The notes under the pieces were generated by a model that did no database searches, was not told the origin of the DNA, and was given only the letters and a program-made list of their open reading frames with translations. DNA of 64,000 nt. It comes from Bostrychus sinensis (lineage: Eukaryota; Chordata; Actinopteri; Gobiiformes; Eleotridae). Within the stretch, counting starts at the first letter, position 1. Each line of letters starts with the position of its first letter. Position numbers and translations under genes: made by a program. The DNA lies in assembly GCA_020698575.1 (NCBI GenBank), contig CM036250.1, forward strand, positions 27,975,500-28,039,499. Reading direction: 5' to 3'. Positions 33,736 to 44,859 of the stretch are shown here, piece by piece.

Positions 33736-34640
33736 CCCAGGACTTAAGCAAATGTAGCACCATGGATGATGAGAAGTTAATTCTTGAGTTGGAGGAGTGT
33801 TTTATTTTTTTTCCGACACCTGACACTCATTGTACTAGGACAATGTAAAGAAGGAGAAGGCATGGGGCTCAGTAGCCACAGCTTTGGGTTTAGATGGTGA
33901 ATAGTAGGGATATAAATCACCGCTTTCATCGCAATAAGATGCGTATTATGTCAATACAGTGGACTGCTGATGTTAAATTGTAACTGTATCTAAAAAGGGA
34001 GTGGCCTTTATGCAGTTCTTGGTATTTTGGATTGGTTGTATTTTATCTATCGACCAATAATACTTCCCCCTGGAAATCTTACTTAAATCCACAACACCAT
34101 ACTATTTTTTGTATATATATTATAATCCATGCTATTCACATTCTGTTTACCTAGGCAATCTCTATAATACAAAACCTAAAAAGCAGAACAAAAAAATACT
34201 GTGATAGCCATCTTTCCAATGTCTCCATCAGAACTGACATGCAGTGGCCCGGTACATAATGACTAAACCCAACAAGCCAGAACTCCAACATTTATTCTGC
34301 AGAAAAGTCAACAGGCTCGTGGAACCCAGAGTGAGTACTGCCTCACTGTTTGTCACAAATATTTAGCTCCATCAACTAGTGCCCATTGTTGTTCTGAGGG
34401 CTGCAGTATTTACTGCCCAGAGAAATGCAATAATGATAAGTAGGCCACTTCAGCTAAAATAGAAAATACACAAAAGAGAATGCTCAAATATCAGTGTGGG
34501 TCCAAGGATTTTTTCCCTGCACAAAATGATGGTTTATTGTTGTGAGTATGTAACATGTTGAGACATAAAAATTGACATGAATGGATTTGAATACAATAAG
34601 GCATCAGTCTTTCTAGACACTTGAAGTCACAATCACAACC
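33736..34640. other. Unassigned sequence
   Basis: AT-rich sequence with no repeat termini or exon-like frames. Confidence 0.4.
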
Positions 34641-34646
34641 CCACAC

Positions 34647-34730
34647 AGGGCCGCTTTTAGCAATATGCAGACAATGCACATACATAGGGCCCCACAAGCC
34701 ACAAGAGGGGCCTAAGACTCATTGTCATTG
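34647..34730 (+). mobile_element. hAT-like left-terminal fragment
   Basis: CAGGGCCGCTTTTAGCAATA with CATAGGGCCCCACAAGCC resembles the same element type as the insertion at 30428-30818. It is truncated. Confidence 0.45.
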
Positions 34731-34979
34731 TCGTTTCTCAGATATGCGCCACTTAATATTATAATTGTATTACTTATGATTAATATATGAAGTTTAGAAG
34801 TGCACCACTGCTTTGCACAATTTACCAGTAAACAATCTTAGAAATGTGGGAACATAGAGCTGTGGGAACACAAGGCGACGTGAACTTAGACATGCGCTTA
34901 TAAAAACACCACAAAGTTACGCTAAAAAGGGATTTTAATGTAAACGTAAATGCAATATACCAAAATAGTCAATTTTTTT

Positions 34980-35090
34980 CATTCATCTTCGGCCACCTAT
35001 AGGGGTTGCTGAAACCAGTCGCAGCTACTATGAGCCTGAGGTATGGACAGCCATTCACTTCTTCATCCACAATGATGAGTATGTGCCATC
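34980..35090 (+). repeat. Family A fragment
   Basis: ATTCATCTTCGGCCACCTAT, GGGGTTGCTGAAACCAG and GGTATGGACAGCCATTCACT follow the family A start in a degraded form. Confidence 0.4.
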
Positions 35091-35221
35091 ATTCGAGTTT
35101 TCATTGGTACCGGACATGGGGAGTTGTTGTGCACTATGGGCACTTAGTACCATATTAGCTACATAAAAATCAAGCAAAGAAGAAGCTTCTGGCAACAGGA
35201 CAAAATGCAATATTTTGCATT

Positions 35222-35243
35222 TAAAAAAAAAAAAAAAAAAAAA
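35222..35243 (+). repeat. Poly(A) tract
   Basis: About 22 adenines after GCATTT. Possibly the tail of an unrecognised retroposon. Confidence 0.9.
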
Positions 35244-35517
35244 CTTTTATAAAAAAACATTTTTCTCAGCTTTTATTCTGAAAATGTTTTTGGTAAAAAA
35301 CTACCATTGTTCAACTGTTGACAAAAAAGAACAAATGGGCTTAGAATAAAAAATAAAATGCTGGCACTGGCTAGCAACTTTTTGAGAAAATGTTGGCAGG
35401 GATAACGTTAAGCAATGTAAGTTCACTAATAGGCTTGCATCCTCATGTACCATAATGCTGGAAATGCAGTTTTTATGGAAGGCTCTGTAGCACCACAACA
35501 AAAAATTATTACTACTA

Positions 35518-35568
35518 GTTTTATTATTATTATTATTATTAGTGTTATTATTATTATTATTATTATAA
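35518..35568 (+). repeat. (TTA)n microsatellite, once interrupted
   Basis: TTATTA repeats broken by one GTG, adjoining the antisense SINE at 35575. Confidence 0.9.
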
Positions 35569-35574
35569 AAATGC

Positions 35575-35870
35575 ATCAGTCTTATATGGCGCTTTTCTAG
35601 ACATTCAAAATGGCATTGTTTATCTAATCCTCACTCCTCAGTCACACTTGTGGTGAGCTACTTCTGTAGCCACAGCTGCCCTGGGGCAGACTGATGGAGA
35701 TGTGGGTGCCATTCTCCACCAAACAGAATCACAGTGATTCATAAAGACATGGTGGGTGAAGTCTTTCCCAAGGATACATCTGCAGTATGAAAATGCTGGT
35801 AGTGGGAATTAATCCTCCAACCTTCCAAAGAGTGGGTGAACAGCGCTACCTACTCCACCTACTTCTATTG
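35575..35870 (-). repeat. tRNA-derived SINE (family C type), antisense
   Basis: Reverse complement of the fish SINE body: GGTGAGCTACTTCTGTAGCC, CACAGCTGCCCTGGGGCAGA, ATGGTGGGTGAAGTCTTTCC and CCCAAGGATACATCTGCAGT. A degraded tRNA-like head follows, ending near 35870. Confidence 0.75.
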
Positions 35871-36069
35871 TAACGCATATTGGAACAATGTGGCTATTAA
35901 CTGTTTAAGAAATTGGACTGAAAGACACCTGGCCCTTTAAACTGTAATCTACTGCTATATTACACAGTGGGAATGGGAAAAAGCTTGCATAAACATGGGT
36001 CATTACACACTGCTTGAAGAAATGACCCATAATGCCATTTCTCAAGAGCCTACTTCCTTTTATTTTGAT

Positions 36070-36540
36070 TCCACCATAACTTCCAGGCAATTAAAGCCAG
36101 GCACACAACGGCCCAGCCAGCAAGGGTTAATGCGCGCCGATAAGTCAAAACATGGAAGATAATATTTATACGTGGCGGCAAACGTTCAAAAGAGGGATCC
36201 CGGTGCGGTTGGCCCGTTCCCATGATGACTGTATGGAAGTGTGTGCGCAGTGTGTGTGGAGGGGCCCCTGCAGCTACAGCCATTTACAGGGGCTTTGAGT
36301 GCATGAATGGGCCCAGAAACACACTCCTTTATCGGGGAATTTGGCGTAGATAATCGAAGCTGGCTCCCGGACCGCCGAATGGCAATTTCGCAGTTTAAGG
36401 AAATGAGCAGGGACTGTGAGCGGAGAGGCGTGGAGGGGAGAGGAGCGAGAAAACAAAAGTGGGAGAAAAAAAAAATTGGAATGGCCCATTTGTTTCAAGT
36501 CACAAGGAGGAAAATGAGTCCTTTGGAAGGGGCGGAATTG
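36070..36540. promoter_or_regulatory. Candidate conserved non-coding region beside the trinucleotide array
   Basis: Repeat-free sequence with AATGCGCGCCGATAAGTCAA, ATAATATTTATACGTGGCGG, GGCCCGTTCCCATGATGACT and CGTAGATAATCGAAGCTGG. CpG is frequent. Antisense and sense frames crossing it are not gene-like. Confidence 0.4.
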
Positions 36541-38035
36541 TTGGGACTGGGCTTTATAAGGGACACAGAGGGAGAAAGATGTATAGTGGTATAGAATGGG
36601 GCTTGCTGATTGGTCGAACAAAGTAGATTTATAAGTATGGCTGCAAATATTGCTACTAGCATCTGCCTTGCTTGAGGTACTACTAGTACTGCTGCTATAA
36701 TGGATAATGGTCTTTAGCAATGGCATAGAATGGGAACGTGGCAGAAGGATGTAGAGGTGTGGGGTTTGCTGATTGGTTTGGGAAAGTGGTACCATTAGTA
36801 CTGCTGCTACTACAACTATATTGCTGCTACTGCTGCTACTAATACTTCCACCTTGCTTGAGAGACTGTTGCTACTGCGGCTACTATTAGTACTACTATTA
36901 CTGTGGCTACTTCAATGGTCTTTAGCAATGACACAGAATGGGTACAGTGGCATGGGGTTTGCTGATTGGTCTGACAAAGTGGTACCACTAATACTACTAC
37001 TGCTGCTGCTACTATACGACTAGGCTACATGCTATTACTACTACAGTTACCAATTTTAATCCTGGTGCTGTTACTATTACTCTCTTTCTGCTAATTCTAC
37101 CAACTATCTTGCTTGAGAGACTGCTGGTACTAGTGCTATACTATTACTGCTGCTACTATTAGTACTACTACGACTGCTGCTATTTCAATGGACGTTAGCA
37201 TTGACACAGCATGGGTATAGTAGCAGAAAGATATAGGGGTATGGGGTTTGCTCATTGGTCATGCAAAGTGGTACCATTACTACAACTACTACTGCAACCG
37301 CTACTATTATTACTTCTACTACTATTATCGCTAATACTACACCTACAACTGCTGTTATTGCTACTATGACGCCTACTACAGCTGCTGCTACTACTACTAC
37401 TACTACTACTACTATCTGACTTGAATGAGAAACTACTGGTACTATGCTACTACACTACTACATCTGCTAGAACTTGTTACAACTACTGCAACTACTACTG
37501 TTATTATTGCTACTGCTACGACTGCTTGTAAATCTACTACTACTTGTAGTGTTGCCTGCCACAGTTACTGCTATAACTATTGTTGCAGCTACTACTAAAA
37601 GTTAGCTCTACTACTACTACTACTATGATCTCTCTTGTCTAGATGACTACTAGTACATCTGCTGCTACTACAACTACTACTGCATGTGATTACAGTACTA
37701 CTACTGCACTTGATTACAGTACTACTACTGCTTTACGACTACTGCTACTTCCACTATAACTACCACCTCTGTTGCTGCTAATACTATTACTGATAGTTCT
37801 TTTACTACTACTACCCTCTACCTTGCTGAAGAGACAACTGGTACTACAAAAATTGCTTCTGCTAATAGTCCTACAACTACTGCTGCTGCCACTGTTAGTA
37901 CTGGTACTAGTACTACTGCTGCTACTGCAACAACTTTTTTTTATTTCCAAATTGAGTGCACTACAGAAGGATCTATAGTTTCTTGCAACCATTTTCTCCG
38001 TTTCTGCATCTGAGAAGAAAGTAAAATGACTACAA
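36541..38035 (+). repeat. Higher-order tandem array with ACT/GCT trinucleotide filler
   Basis: Irregular units of about 160-310 bp repeat an anchor block, AATGGTCTTTAG(C) at 36706, 36914 and 37187, then an (A/G)(A)TGGGG(T)TTTGCTGATTGGT block (36608, 36771, 36964, 37253), a GTGGTACCA block, cryptic ACT/GCT sequence, and CTTGCTTGAGAG (36667, 36852, 37108; decayed at 37417, 37633, 37821). Each unit carries an inverted CCAAT core (ATTGG). Ser- or Leu-rich open frames across it are artefacts. Confidence 0.85.
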
Positions 38036-38350
38036 TGGAACGGTTGAATTGGTGAGAATGGTCTTTAGAAAGGACATAGGATGGGGAAAATGGCAGAAGG
38101 ATGTGGAGAAACGCCGCCCGCCGATTGGCCGAGCCCGCTGACAGATGGGGAAGTAAGTGCGCGCTGTAGTTTGATATCTGCAGGCGAGCACAATATCACC
38201 ATCCATCTTGCTTGAGAGACTTTATATTGAGGCGGCAGCAGAAAAAGCGTTTTTTATTGTCGCACCGGTGCACTAACACTGGCCATAAACCCGGCCGTTA
38301 GCGCGAATGTTCACTGGCCATTAGAGCGCCGCTGGTTAGGAAATGCGCTC
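38036..38350. promoter_or_regulatory. Unique copy of the array spacer within a candidate conserved element
   Basis: Reads GAATGGTCTTTAGAAAGG, GGCAGAAGGATGTGGAGAAA, GCCGATTGGCCGAGCCCG and CATCTTGCTTGAGAGACTTT, the array order without the trinucleotides. It continues into repeat-free CpG sequence (CACCGGTGCACTAACACTGG, GAGCGCCGCTGG). This looks like the source or end unit of the array. Confidence 0.5.
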
Positions 38351-38499
38351 ATTTAGCAACATCTGCTTTACATGACAACAGTTTGGATCCAGAGCTGGGT
38401 TAATGGGCGAGTTACTTTACACCCAGTTAATGAAACCAAACAACCAACTGTAAAATACACAGCTTGGCTAAAATAAGTTACTGCGCAAAGAGGGAAGAA

Positions 38500-38556
38500 T
38501 TTGAGGTCCCGCTGTGGCTCACCTTGTAGAGCGTATACACATTCCTTATCTATATA
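38500..38556 (+). repeat. SINE head fragment
   Basis: CCGCTGTGGCTCACCTTGTA followed by GAGCG resembles a tRNA box A region. It is cut by the element at 38557. Confidence 0.4.
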
Positions 38557-39019
38557 CATGGTTCATACACGTTTTTACTAAGAATTTTCCATGACTTTTT
38601 TAAACTTGACTACATTTCCAAGACCCGTATGACTGAAATGACTTAAAAATAGTATTCAAAATGTCCAGTGTGGTGCATTAAAAACTTTTGCTGCAATTTA
38701 ATTTGTTAAAATTGGAAATGAGTCAGTTGGAGAAAAAAAAAAACATCTGGGGCTCTTCCCCCAGAAATATATTATTCCACTAATTTTATTGACATATAGC
38801 CTATACAAGAGTGATTAAAAGATAATTATGCTTGGTAAGTTGGTTCAGAATGCATTTTAAAAAAAAGTAAATTAAGATATAAAGTAATCAAGGCAGGCTG
38901 GCAGGTTTTACTAGTAGTGGTCGAATGTTACTCAGACTTCCAAAACTTTTCCAGGGACTGGAAATTGCTTTCTAAAATTCCATGACTTTTCCAGGTTTTC
39001 CATGACTGTATGAACCCTG
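38557..39019 (+). mobile_element. hAT-like non-autonomous element
   Basis: The left end CATGGTTCATACACG with TTTTCCATGACTTTT and the right end AAGTCATGGAA / CATGACTGTATGAACCCTG form inverted termini of a fish element type starting CAGGGTTCATACA. It contains no ORF. The flanking duplication is unclear. Confidence 0.7.
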
Positions 39020-39279
39020 TACATAGTGTTAAAATTTTTGTGGGAGTCAGATCTGTGAGTGACATGGACATGACAGAAATAGGAATGCAGTCTTTATTTT
39101 TATTTTTTTTTATTAAAAATGGAGAAACTAATGTTAAAAGAGTTTCATATAAAAAAAAATGCATAGCCCAGTTGATGTAGGAGTCATGGTTGGACTTTAA
39201 CTGATGTGGACAACACCATACTATACATATATACTGTGCGTTTGAGAACAGGTGAATGTTTTTATATTGAAATTTGTTC

Positions 39280-39472
39280 ACCCACCAACTGAAACATCAG
39301 CAGTTTGAACCTTGCCCGCAGAGCATACTGTCGTTGTGTCTCTGGGCAAGACATTTCACCCACATATGTGGTTAGTTGCAACAGGAAGTGTGTTGAATGT
39401 AAAACCCTGCTATATCATCATGACACTGGTTTGCTGTGGCAACCCCAATTAAGAAAGGGAGCAGCCAAAAGA
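39280..39472 (+). repeat. tRNA-derived SINE (family C type) with CTGTGGCAACCCC tail
   Basis: Box B-like GTTTGAACCTTG (39303-39314), GTTGTGTCTCTGGGCAAGAC, TTAGTTGCAACAGGAAGTGT, TTTGCTGTGGCAACCCC and GGGAGCAGCCAAAAG are present in order. Confidence 0.8.
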
Positions 39473-39479
39473 AAAAAAA

Positions 39480-40151
39480 ATGTATTAACTCAGCATCGCA
39501 ATGTTCCCTAAAGAGACGTAAAACTTTAAACCACTGCCCAATCAATGATGAGAGTACCATACCATAAAAGCTTGGTTTTGTTTCCCGGCCCGGGCCAGTC
39601 ATTTATCTCCCTAATTTCTTGTCAATCAACTTTTTCTAGCAAATAAAGATAAAAAATAAAAATAGAAGTACATCTTAAAAGAGGTATAAAAATACAAAAG
39701 AATGTATTGTATTATTAAGAAACATTGGGAAAAAATACAAAATTGTACTATTTTTATTTTTTGTTTTCTTTTTCTTTTTTTCTTTTTTTTACAATGCATT
39801 GGTATCAGGTTTCTACCATTTTTAATAATAGAAGACTCTAAATGTAATGTAAACAGAATGGTGTCCTTTCTGTTTAAATGGAAGCCTATAAAAGACAATT
39901 GATTTCTAAGTAACCAACGCAGCCATCCTGTCTTTGATGTAGAGATGCATTTAGTAACATTGAGTCTAATGCATTGTCATGGGTCACTATGCCTCATGTT
40001 TTATATTGTAATAATTTCTATTTAAAAATATAATGTTACAGTGAGGCCTGTGTGTCACACCTTTCAGAAATGCCATGGAACCTTAAATCTGACATATTCA
40101 GAATTAAAGCCGCACTAATGTTTTCATTATACGTTGATGTAAGGCTGTCAT

Positions 40152-40155
<4 letters not shown>
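39480..40155. other. AT-rich sequence, nothing recognised
   Basis: Low-complexity T/A-rich sequence around 39640-39790. No gene or repeat boundary. Confidence 0.4.

Positions 40156-40221
<66 letters not shown>
40156..40221. repeat. (AT)n microsatellite, about 66 bp
   Basis: Alternating TA broken once by TATTATA. Self-complementary and able to form a cruciform. Confidence 0.95.
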
Positions 40222-40226
<5 letters not shown>

Positions 40227-41230
40227 TTCCAAGTTTTATCATGTGATGCCATCATAACCCATCCCCACCTTGATATTAACATAGATAGATGTTGATTTAT
40301 CATAGCCAAAACCAAACAAGTTGCTTGGGAATTTACTTGTAATTAACAAATTCCTTGTTTTGGCCCAAAAGTGATGAAGAACAAGATATCAAAGTAATAC
40401 CATTACTCAGATTGTTTCCCTTTTCAAAGTCACATCAATACAATTTCCAAGTCTTAGAAGCTAAAAATATTCTTGCATTATTAGCCCCTGTATTTGAAGT
40501 TCTAGCTAAGCCACTTGGTCCAAACACTGATTAAAAATCAAAGTCTACCCATCCAACAACAGATTAATCTCTTATTTGTCCGAGCCTTTAAAACCTATTA
40601 CCCCCAGTTTGTAAAACAGCTTGTAAAATAGATGTCTGGAGCGCCCAATGACATCCTGAAGGCTGTTTTTCCTCTCTGTTCCTAATAAAGCGCTCCTTTT
40701 TATACTTTTGCCAGCTTTTTGTTGGACTTTTTCCTGATTAGGAGCCTCATTTCCTCTAGAGGTGTCAGGTGATTGGCAGGAAGTCAGGTGACACAGTCCA
40801 GACGCACAAACAGCCATCGGGAAACACACATCAAACGAAGAGTTGAAATCAAAGCCAGTGGTTAGTCTGTGTTTGATGCTGGAGCTTTGCACAAAACAAG
40901 GCCTGAATTCAGTCACAATTTCATTAATTCTTTGGCGTTGTGTAGTGAGTCCAAATGTCTCCAAATAAAGTGAAGTCACTGAATGATTTGAGAAACTGTA
41001 AACAACTGATAGCATCATTATTGAGAATGGAAAATAGTGGATGGAGAGGAAATAAATCCGCATAAAGCTTATTGATGTTGTACAGTATGTGAACAGAATA
41101 TTGCATACTAAAGGGGCATAAATGAAAGATGCACCAGTCAGATACTAGCATCTGATACAAGCTCTATTATGGTGACAATAGCAAGATTATGTACCTCAGA
41201 ATCAGAATGCCTTTATTACAAAGCACAACA
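40222..41230. other. Unassigned sequence
   Basis: Holds a 163-codon antisense frame (40572-41063) with no domain, signal peptide or splice context. It is best read as chance. Confidence 0.4.
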
Positions 41231-41420
41231 ATTTAAAGATGCACTACCTGATTTGAGAAAAATGAATTATTCAATAGCACAATAGGCAATACAGCATAAG
41301 TCATCTCTGAAAGACTTTAAGACCTCATCTCGGTTTTATTATGAACTGTTTTTGACAGAGGGGATGGTCCCATTTGGATCAGGGGCACATTCATTGGTTG
41401 CGTCCAAGCTTGTGCACATC
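41231..41420 (+). repeat. Dispersed repeat related to 22701-22960
   Basis: TTTAAAGATGCACTACCTGA with a CGGTTTTATTATGAACT interior parallels the copy at 22701. Confidence 0.4.
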
Positions 41421-41859
41421 TATTTACACTGGAGTAAGGGTGGACTCACACCAAAAGTGACACAATCTCTTTTCTAAGCTCAGTTTGCTCTATTCGTATC
41501 GCCAGCATTCCCTCAGGTCACTTACCAGGGGCGGGAAGTTTCAAACATGTTTTTTGTGTGTGAACCAATTCCTCTCACGTCCATCCAGTCGTGTTCCGTA
41601 ATTGGCAGTCATTTCAGCTTCATTCCATATTTCCAAAAAGTTGACGTCAGTTCAACTCAGAACTACGCTCAGGATGCCCAGCATGTTTGAGTCACTTGTC
41701 GCCTCTATGCACCAGTGTACATAGAAAATGAATAATAACTTCAGTCGCTCAACTCACTTTTGGTCCACAGTAATGATGGCAACAAGTCCAACTTGAAAGA
41801 TAACAACTCCACCACTGGCTCAAACTGCTTACACTACAAAACAGGGTTTTACAACTTGA
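41421..41859. other. Unassigned sequence
   Basis: No repeat or exon signal recognised. Confidence 0.4.
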
Positions 41860-42030
41860 ACTAAAAAAGGACTACACTGGAACTAAACCAGGAATAATTC
41901 AGGACTAAACAAGACTAACACAGGATAAAACCTTGACTGAACCAGGACCAAACCAGGAAATAACCAGGATTGAACCAGGATAAAAAATAGACTAAACCAG
42001 AAGTAAACTGTGCCTTAACTAGGATAAAGC
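41860..42030 (+). repeat. Degenerate minisatellite, ACTAAACCAGGA unit, block 1
   Basis: Repeated GGACTAAAC, AACCAGGA and GGATTGAACCAGG motifs with roughly 12-bp spacing and many substitutions. Confidence 0.75.
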
Positions 42031-42094
42031 AGTGTTTGAATAGCTAAAGATTCGAGTACCACAAGAAAAAGTCCATGCACCACCAGTTTGAGGA

Positions 42095-42182
42095 TAGCTA
42101 TGCTATTCTGTGTTGTGTTCTATTAAACTATGTTATCCTATGATGTAATTCACTATGCTATGCTACACAATGCTATGCATTT
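42095..42182 (+). repeat. Degenerate CTATG(C/T)TAT repeat
   Basis: CTATGCTATTC, CTATGTTATCC, CTATGCTATGC and AATGCTATGC recur across about 85 bp. Confidence 0.65.
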
Positions 42183-43024
42183 GATAGTCACCAGTGTCCA
42201 TCTCTCTGTTGCCTGCATCACCATGGCTGTTCATTCTCCTTACTGTGTTTACATGACTTTGAGAGCTTTTGTCCCCTGAGCCTGTACAGACTCAGGTTTT
42301 TGGTGTAGGATCATTAGCTGCTCCAGTCAGACTGGGTGGTACAGAGGAGGGCACAGTGTGACTGCTGATCCTCACGTCAGGCTGCTTCTGTCTTTACTGC
42401 TGCTCTCTCTGGGAGTAACCTTTACTGACAGCAAATCCTCCCTCAGGCTTATCAAGGCAAATTGGCTTTAATACACAACTTTTATAAGCTTTACAGGACT
42501 TTGCATACATACTGACAGCTAGTGTCTCAGCATTTGTGTTTATGACGGCTACACAGCTAATCTCTAATAACTTTATCTCCTACAGTGTCGGAGAGAATAC
42601 AAATTTGATCCAGACTATTTGCTTGTACCATGAATTGGCATCTCTCTGAACGAGAATCGACGGGCAGTGTATATGGTAAAATTTCTACTAAAAGTTAAAG
42701 AGCATCTCTGATTAAGTTCAAAGATAAGGACTTTGCAGGTCTTTATTTTTTGTTAAAAAGATATGTTAGTTTGTGTAACCTTAAGGTAGTAGTTACAAAG
42801 GGTCAGATTACAAAAGCCATTTCGACTTTAGGTTACAGATCATGTTTAGTAGTCATGTAAATAAATACTTTTGCTAAGGATCTTTAGCCATCTGAGTGAT
42901 ATATATTAGTCTTTTTGATTTTTGAAATTTGGATTTAGCTGTACTCAAACTCAGATGTCCTGTCCATTTACTGTGTTTTCAAATTTTCAAACTAAGTAAC
43001 ACCTTAGAAAATATTTGGTTTTCC
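42183..43024. other. Unassigned sequence
   Basis: No repeat termini or exon-like signal. 42230-42430 is less AT-rich but unremarkable. Confidence 0.4.
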
Positions 43025-43112
43025 AAAAACCAGGACTAAACCAGGACAAATCCAGGACAAACGAGGCATAAATAAGAACTAAACTGGGTATAAACCAGTT
43101 TTAAACCATGAT
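43025..43112 (+). repeat. Degenerate minisatellite, ACTAAACCAGGA unit, block 2
   Basis: CCAGGACTAAACCAGGACAA, then ATCCAGGAC and ACTAAACTGGG, related to the block at 41860. Confidence 0.75.
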
Positions 43113-43309
43113 AGACCAAACTAAAGCAACTAGTTATTGATGCTGCTGTTTATGTTTTTGCTTTTGTTACATAGTTCAGTACTGCATAAACCTCACATAC
43201 ATGAGGGCTGACTACTTCCCTTTACATAACAATCTCGCTTTAAAAAAAAAAGATGGTTCTGTCCCAATATATTTCATGTTTTTATGCGTATTGTTCTATA
43301 GTTCAGCCC

Positions 43310-43620
43310 AACACCTGTTCGCTCCACGTCCAGCCTGATTTATGGAGGTTAAAATAATCCTGGCTCTACTTCATCATCATGAAAGCCTTTTAGCAGTGCA
43401 GTGTTAACTACATGAGTGAGAAATGAGCCGACTGAAAGTGAATGCTGGTGAGAGCGCACTCCAGCAGCCTCTCTGCCAGGTCGCCAGTCTGAGTTTGAAA
43501 GAGTTTTATATCTCCACACATGAAGCTCACTCAGGCGCATGGTGAAATTGGCTTTTTGGGAATGCATGGGCTACAGCTCTGAGCTCACTGCCGCACCGTT
43601 TGCACTGGTAGTTCAAGTAC
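43310..43620. promoter_or_regulatory. Candidate conserved non-coding segment
   Basis: Balanced composition (CACGTCCAGCCTGATTTATG, CTGCCAGGTCGCCAGTCTGA, AGCTCACTCAGGCGCATGG) without a repeat signature. Low confidence. Confidence 0.25.
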
Positions 43621-43924
43621 ACACACAATAGTAGTGAGTCAACATTGTTGTTTAGCAGTATACTAAAGCATTTGCATTTATTGGAATAGGTGACCAACCA
43701 AAAAATAAATAAATAAATAACAACCAATACTATGCAATTAAGATGCTTTATTATTTGTTGTGTAAAATGCCAAAATACAAGAAAAAGGGATCCCTCAAGG
43801 TTGTACATTGATGCCCCTGTTATTTTGACTGTATAGTTCTAAATACCACCTCAAGCTGCTAAAGAAATGAGCAAAGGTCTTCCAGATTACAAAAGGTTGG
43901 TTACTAAGGAAGTAACTATGGGCC

Positions 43925-44190
43925 TGGAGTGAGGTACACTTTGGATAATGGCAGGTTAGTTGCAGGGTTGACATTTAGAGACATACACTGACAGGCAACC
44001 ATTCACTATGAGTCATTTAGATTCACAAATTCATCTAACACATGCATGTCTTTGGACGTTGGGAGGAAGCTGAAATAACAAGGGGAGGACATGTAGTGTT
44101 CACACAGGGGGTTGTGTGTAGTTGGTCGCCCCAGGAATTGAACCCATAACCTCCTTGTCAAGACCATTACAGTTATATAAATTCTTCTCT
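43925..44190 (+). repeat. Family A copy
   Basis: GAGGTACACTTTGGATAATG, GTTAGTTGCAGGGTTGACAT, ACAGGCAACCATTCACTATG, CATGCATGTCTTTGGACG and GAATTGAACCCATAACCTCC follow family A nearly to its 3' end. Confidence 0.8.
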
Positions 44191-44269
44191 TTCCTTTCAT
44201 CTTCTATAGCAAATCAATTCCCTTATAGCAAGCATACAGTAAATTGCATAATCATTTTGAATAGGTTCT

Positions 44270-44343
44270 ACACCAGATGCCCTTCCTGAGGCAACCCTCT
44301 ACATTTATTCAGGCTTGGGACTGGCACAAGGAACAAAGTGGCT
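44270..44343 (-). repeat. SINE/LINE tail fragment, antisense
   Basis: CCAGATGCCCTTCCTGAGGC, ATTTATTCAGGCTTGGGACT and GGCACAAGGAAC are the reverse complement of the tail at 23862. Confidence 0.6.
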
Positions 44344-44354
44344 AGATTATGGGG

Positions 44355-44570
44355 AGACAGAGGCGCAATGGGTTAAGCAGTTCATCCACCAACCAGATGG
44401 TCGGTGGTTTAAATCTCACTTGAAGCGCATGCTGTTGTTGTGTCCCTGGGCAAGACACTTCACCTACATCGCCCAGTCTAGTCACAATATGTGTCTGGTT
44501 GCAACAGGAAGGGCATCTGGCCTAAAAACCATTGTATCTGCTATGGAAATGTGACAGCTGATAGAAGTCT
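44355..44570 (+). repeat. tRNA-derived SINE (family C type)
   Basis: Box B-like GGTTTAAATCTC (44406-44417) precedes GTTGTGTCCCTGGGCAAGAC, ACTTCACCTACATCGCCCAG and GGTTGCAACAGGAAGGGCAT. It is the best preserved of this SINE type in the window. Confidence 0.85.
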
Positions 44571-44799
44571 TTCATTTTTAGCTTCTTCCCTAAAACCCAA
44601 AAATCAATCAAAACTTATTATAGTCATGTCAATCAAAATGGCTTCATTTTCCAAGAATAATTCTAGGACGCTTTCTTCTCGTCTTCAAACATACCCAGAA
44701 TATTCATATACCTTCCCACCACACAGTCGCCTCAGATGGAGACAGCTTTAGTTTTTTACTTTTGGATGCTCGCTCTCGCCCCAAGCTATACGTGCCCCA

Positions 44800-44802
<3 letters not shown>

Positions 44803-44835
<33 letters not shown>
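44803..44835 (+). repeat. (TG)n microsatellite
   Basis: About 16 TG units following CCCCAATA. Confidence 0.95.
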
Positions 44836-44838
<3 letters not shown>

Positions 44839-44859
44839 CCAGTGTAGGTGTGTGAGAGG

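Noticed and set aside
15061..35570. CRISPR-like spaced repeats
   Set aside because: All tandem structures found are microsatellites or minisatellites without regular unique spacers, and the DNA is vertebrate.
36274..36795. 173-codon antisense open frame
   Set aside because: It overlaps the tandem array and a non-coding candidate. The protein is Ser/Thr/His-rich low complexity without a domain, and its composition follows the simple repeat.
37714..37992. Poly-Ser and poly-Leu frames on opposite strands
   Set aside because: Artefacts of the ACT/GCT trinucleotide array.
40572..41063. 163-codon antisense open frame
   Set aside because: No domain, signal peptide, splice sites or codon bias. A frame of this length is expected by chance in 64 kb.
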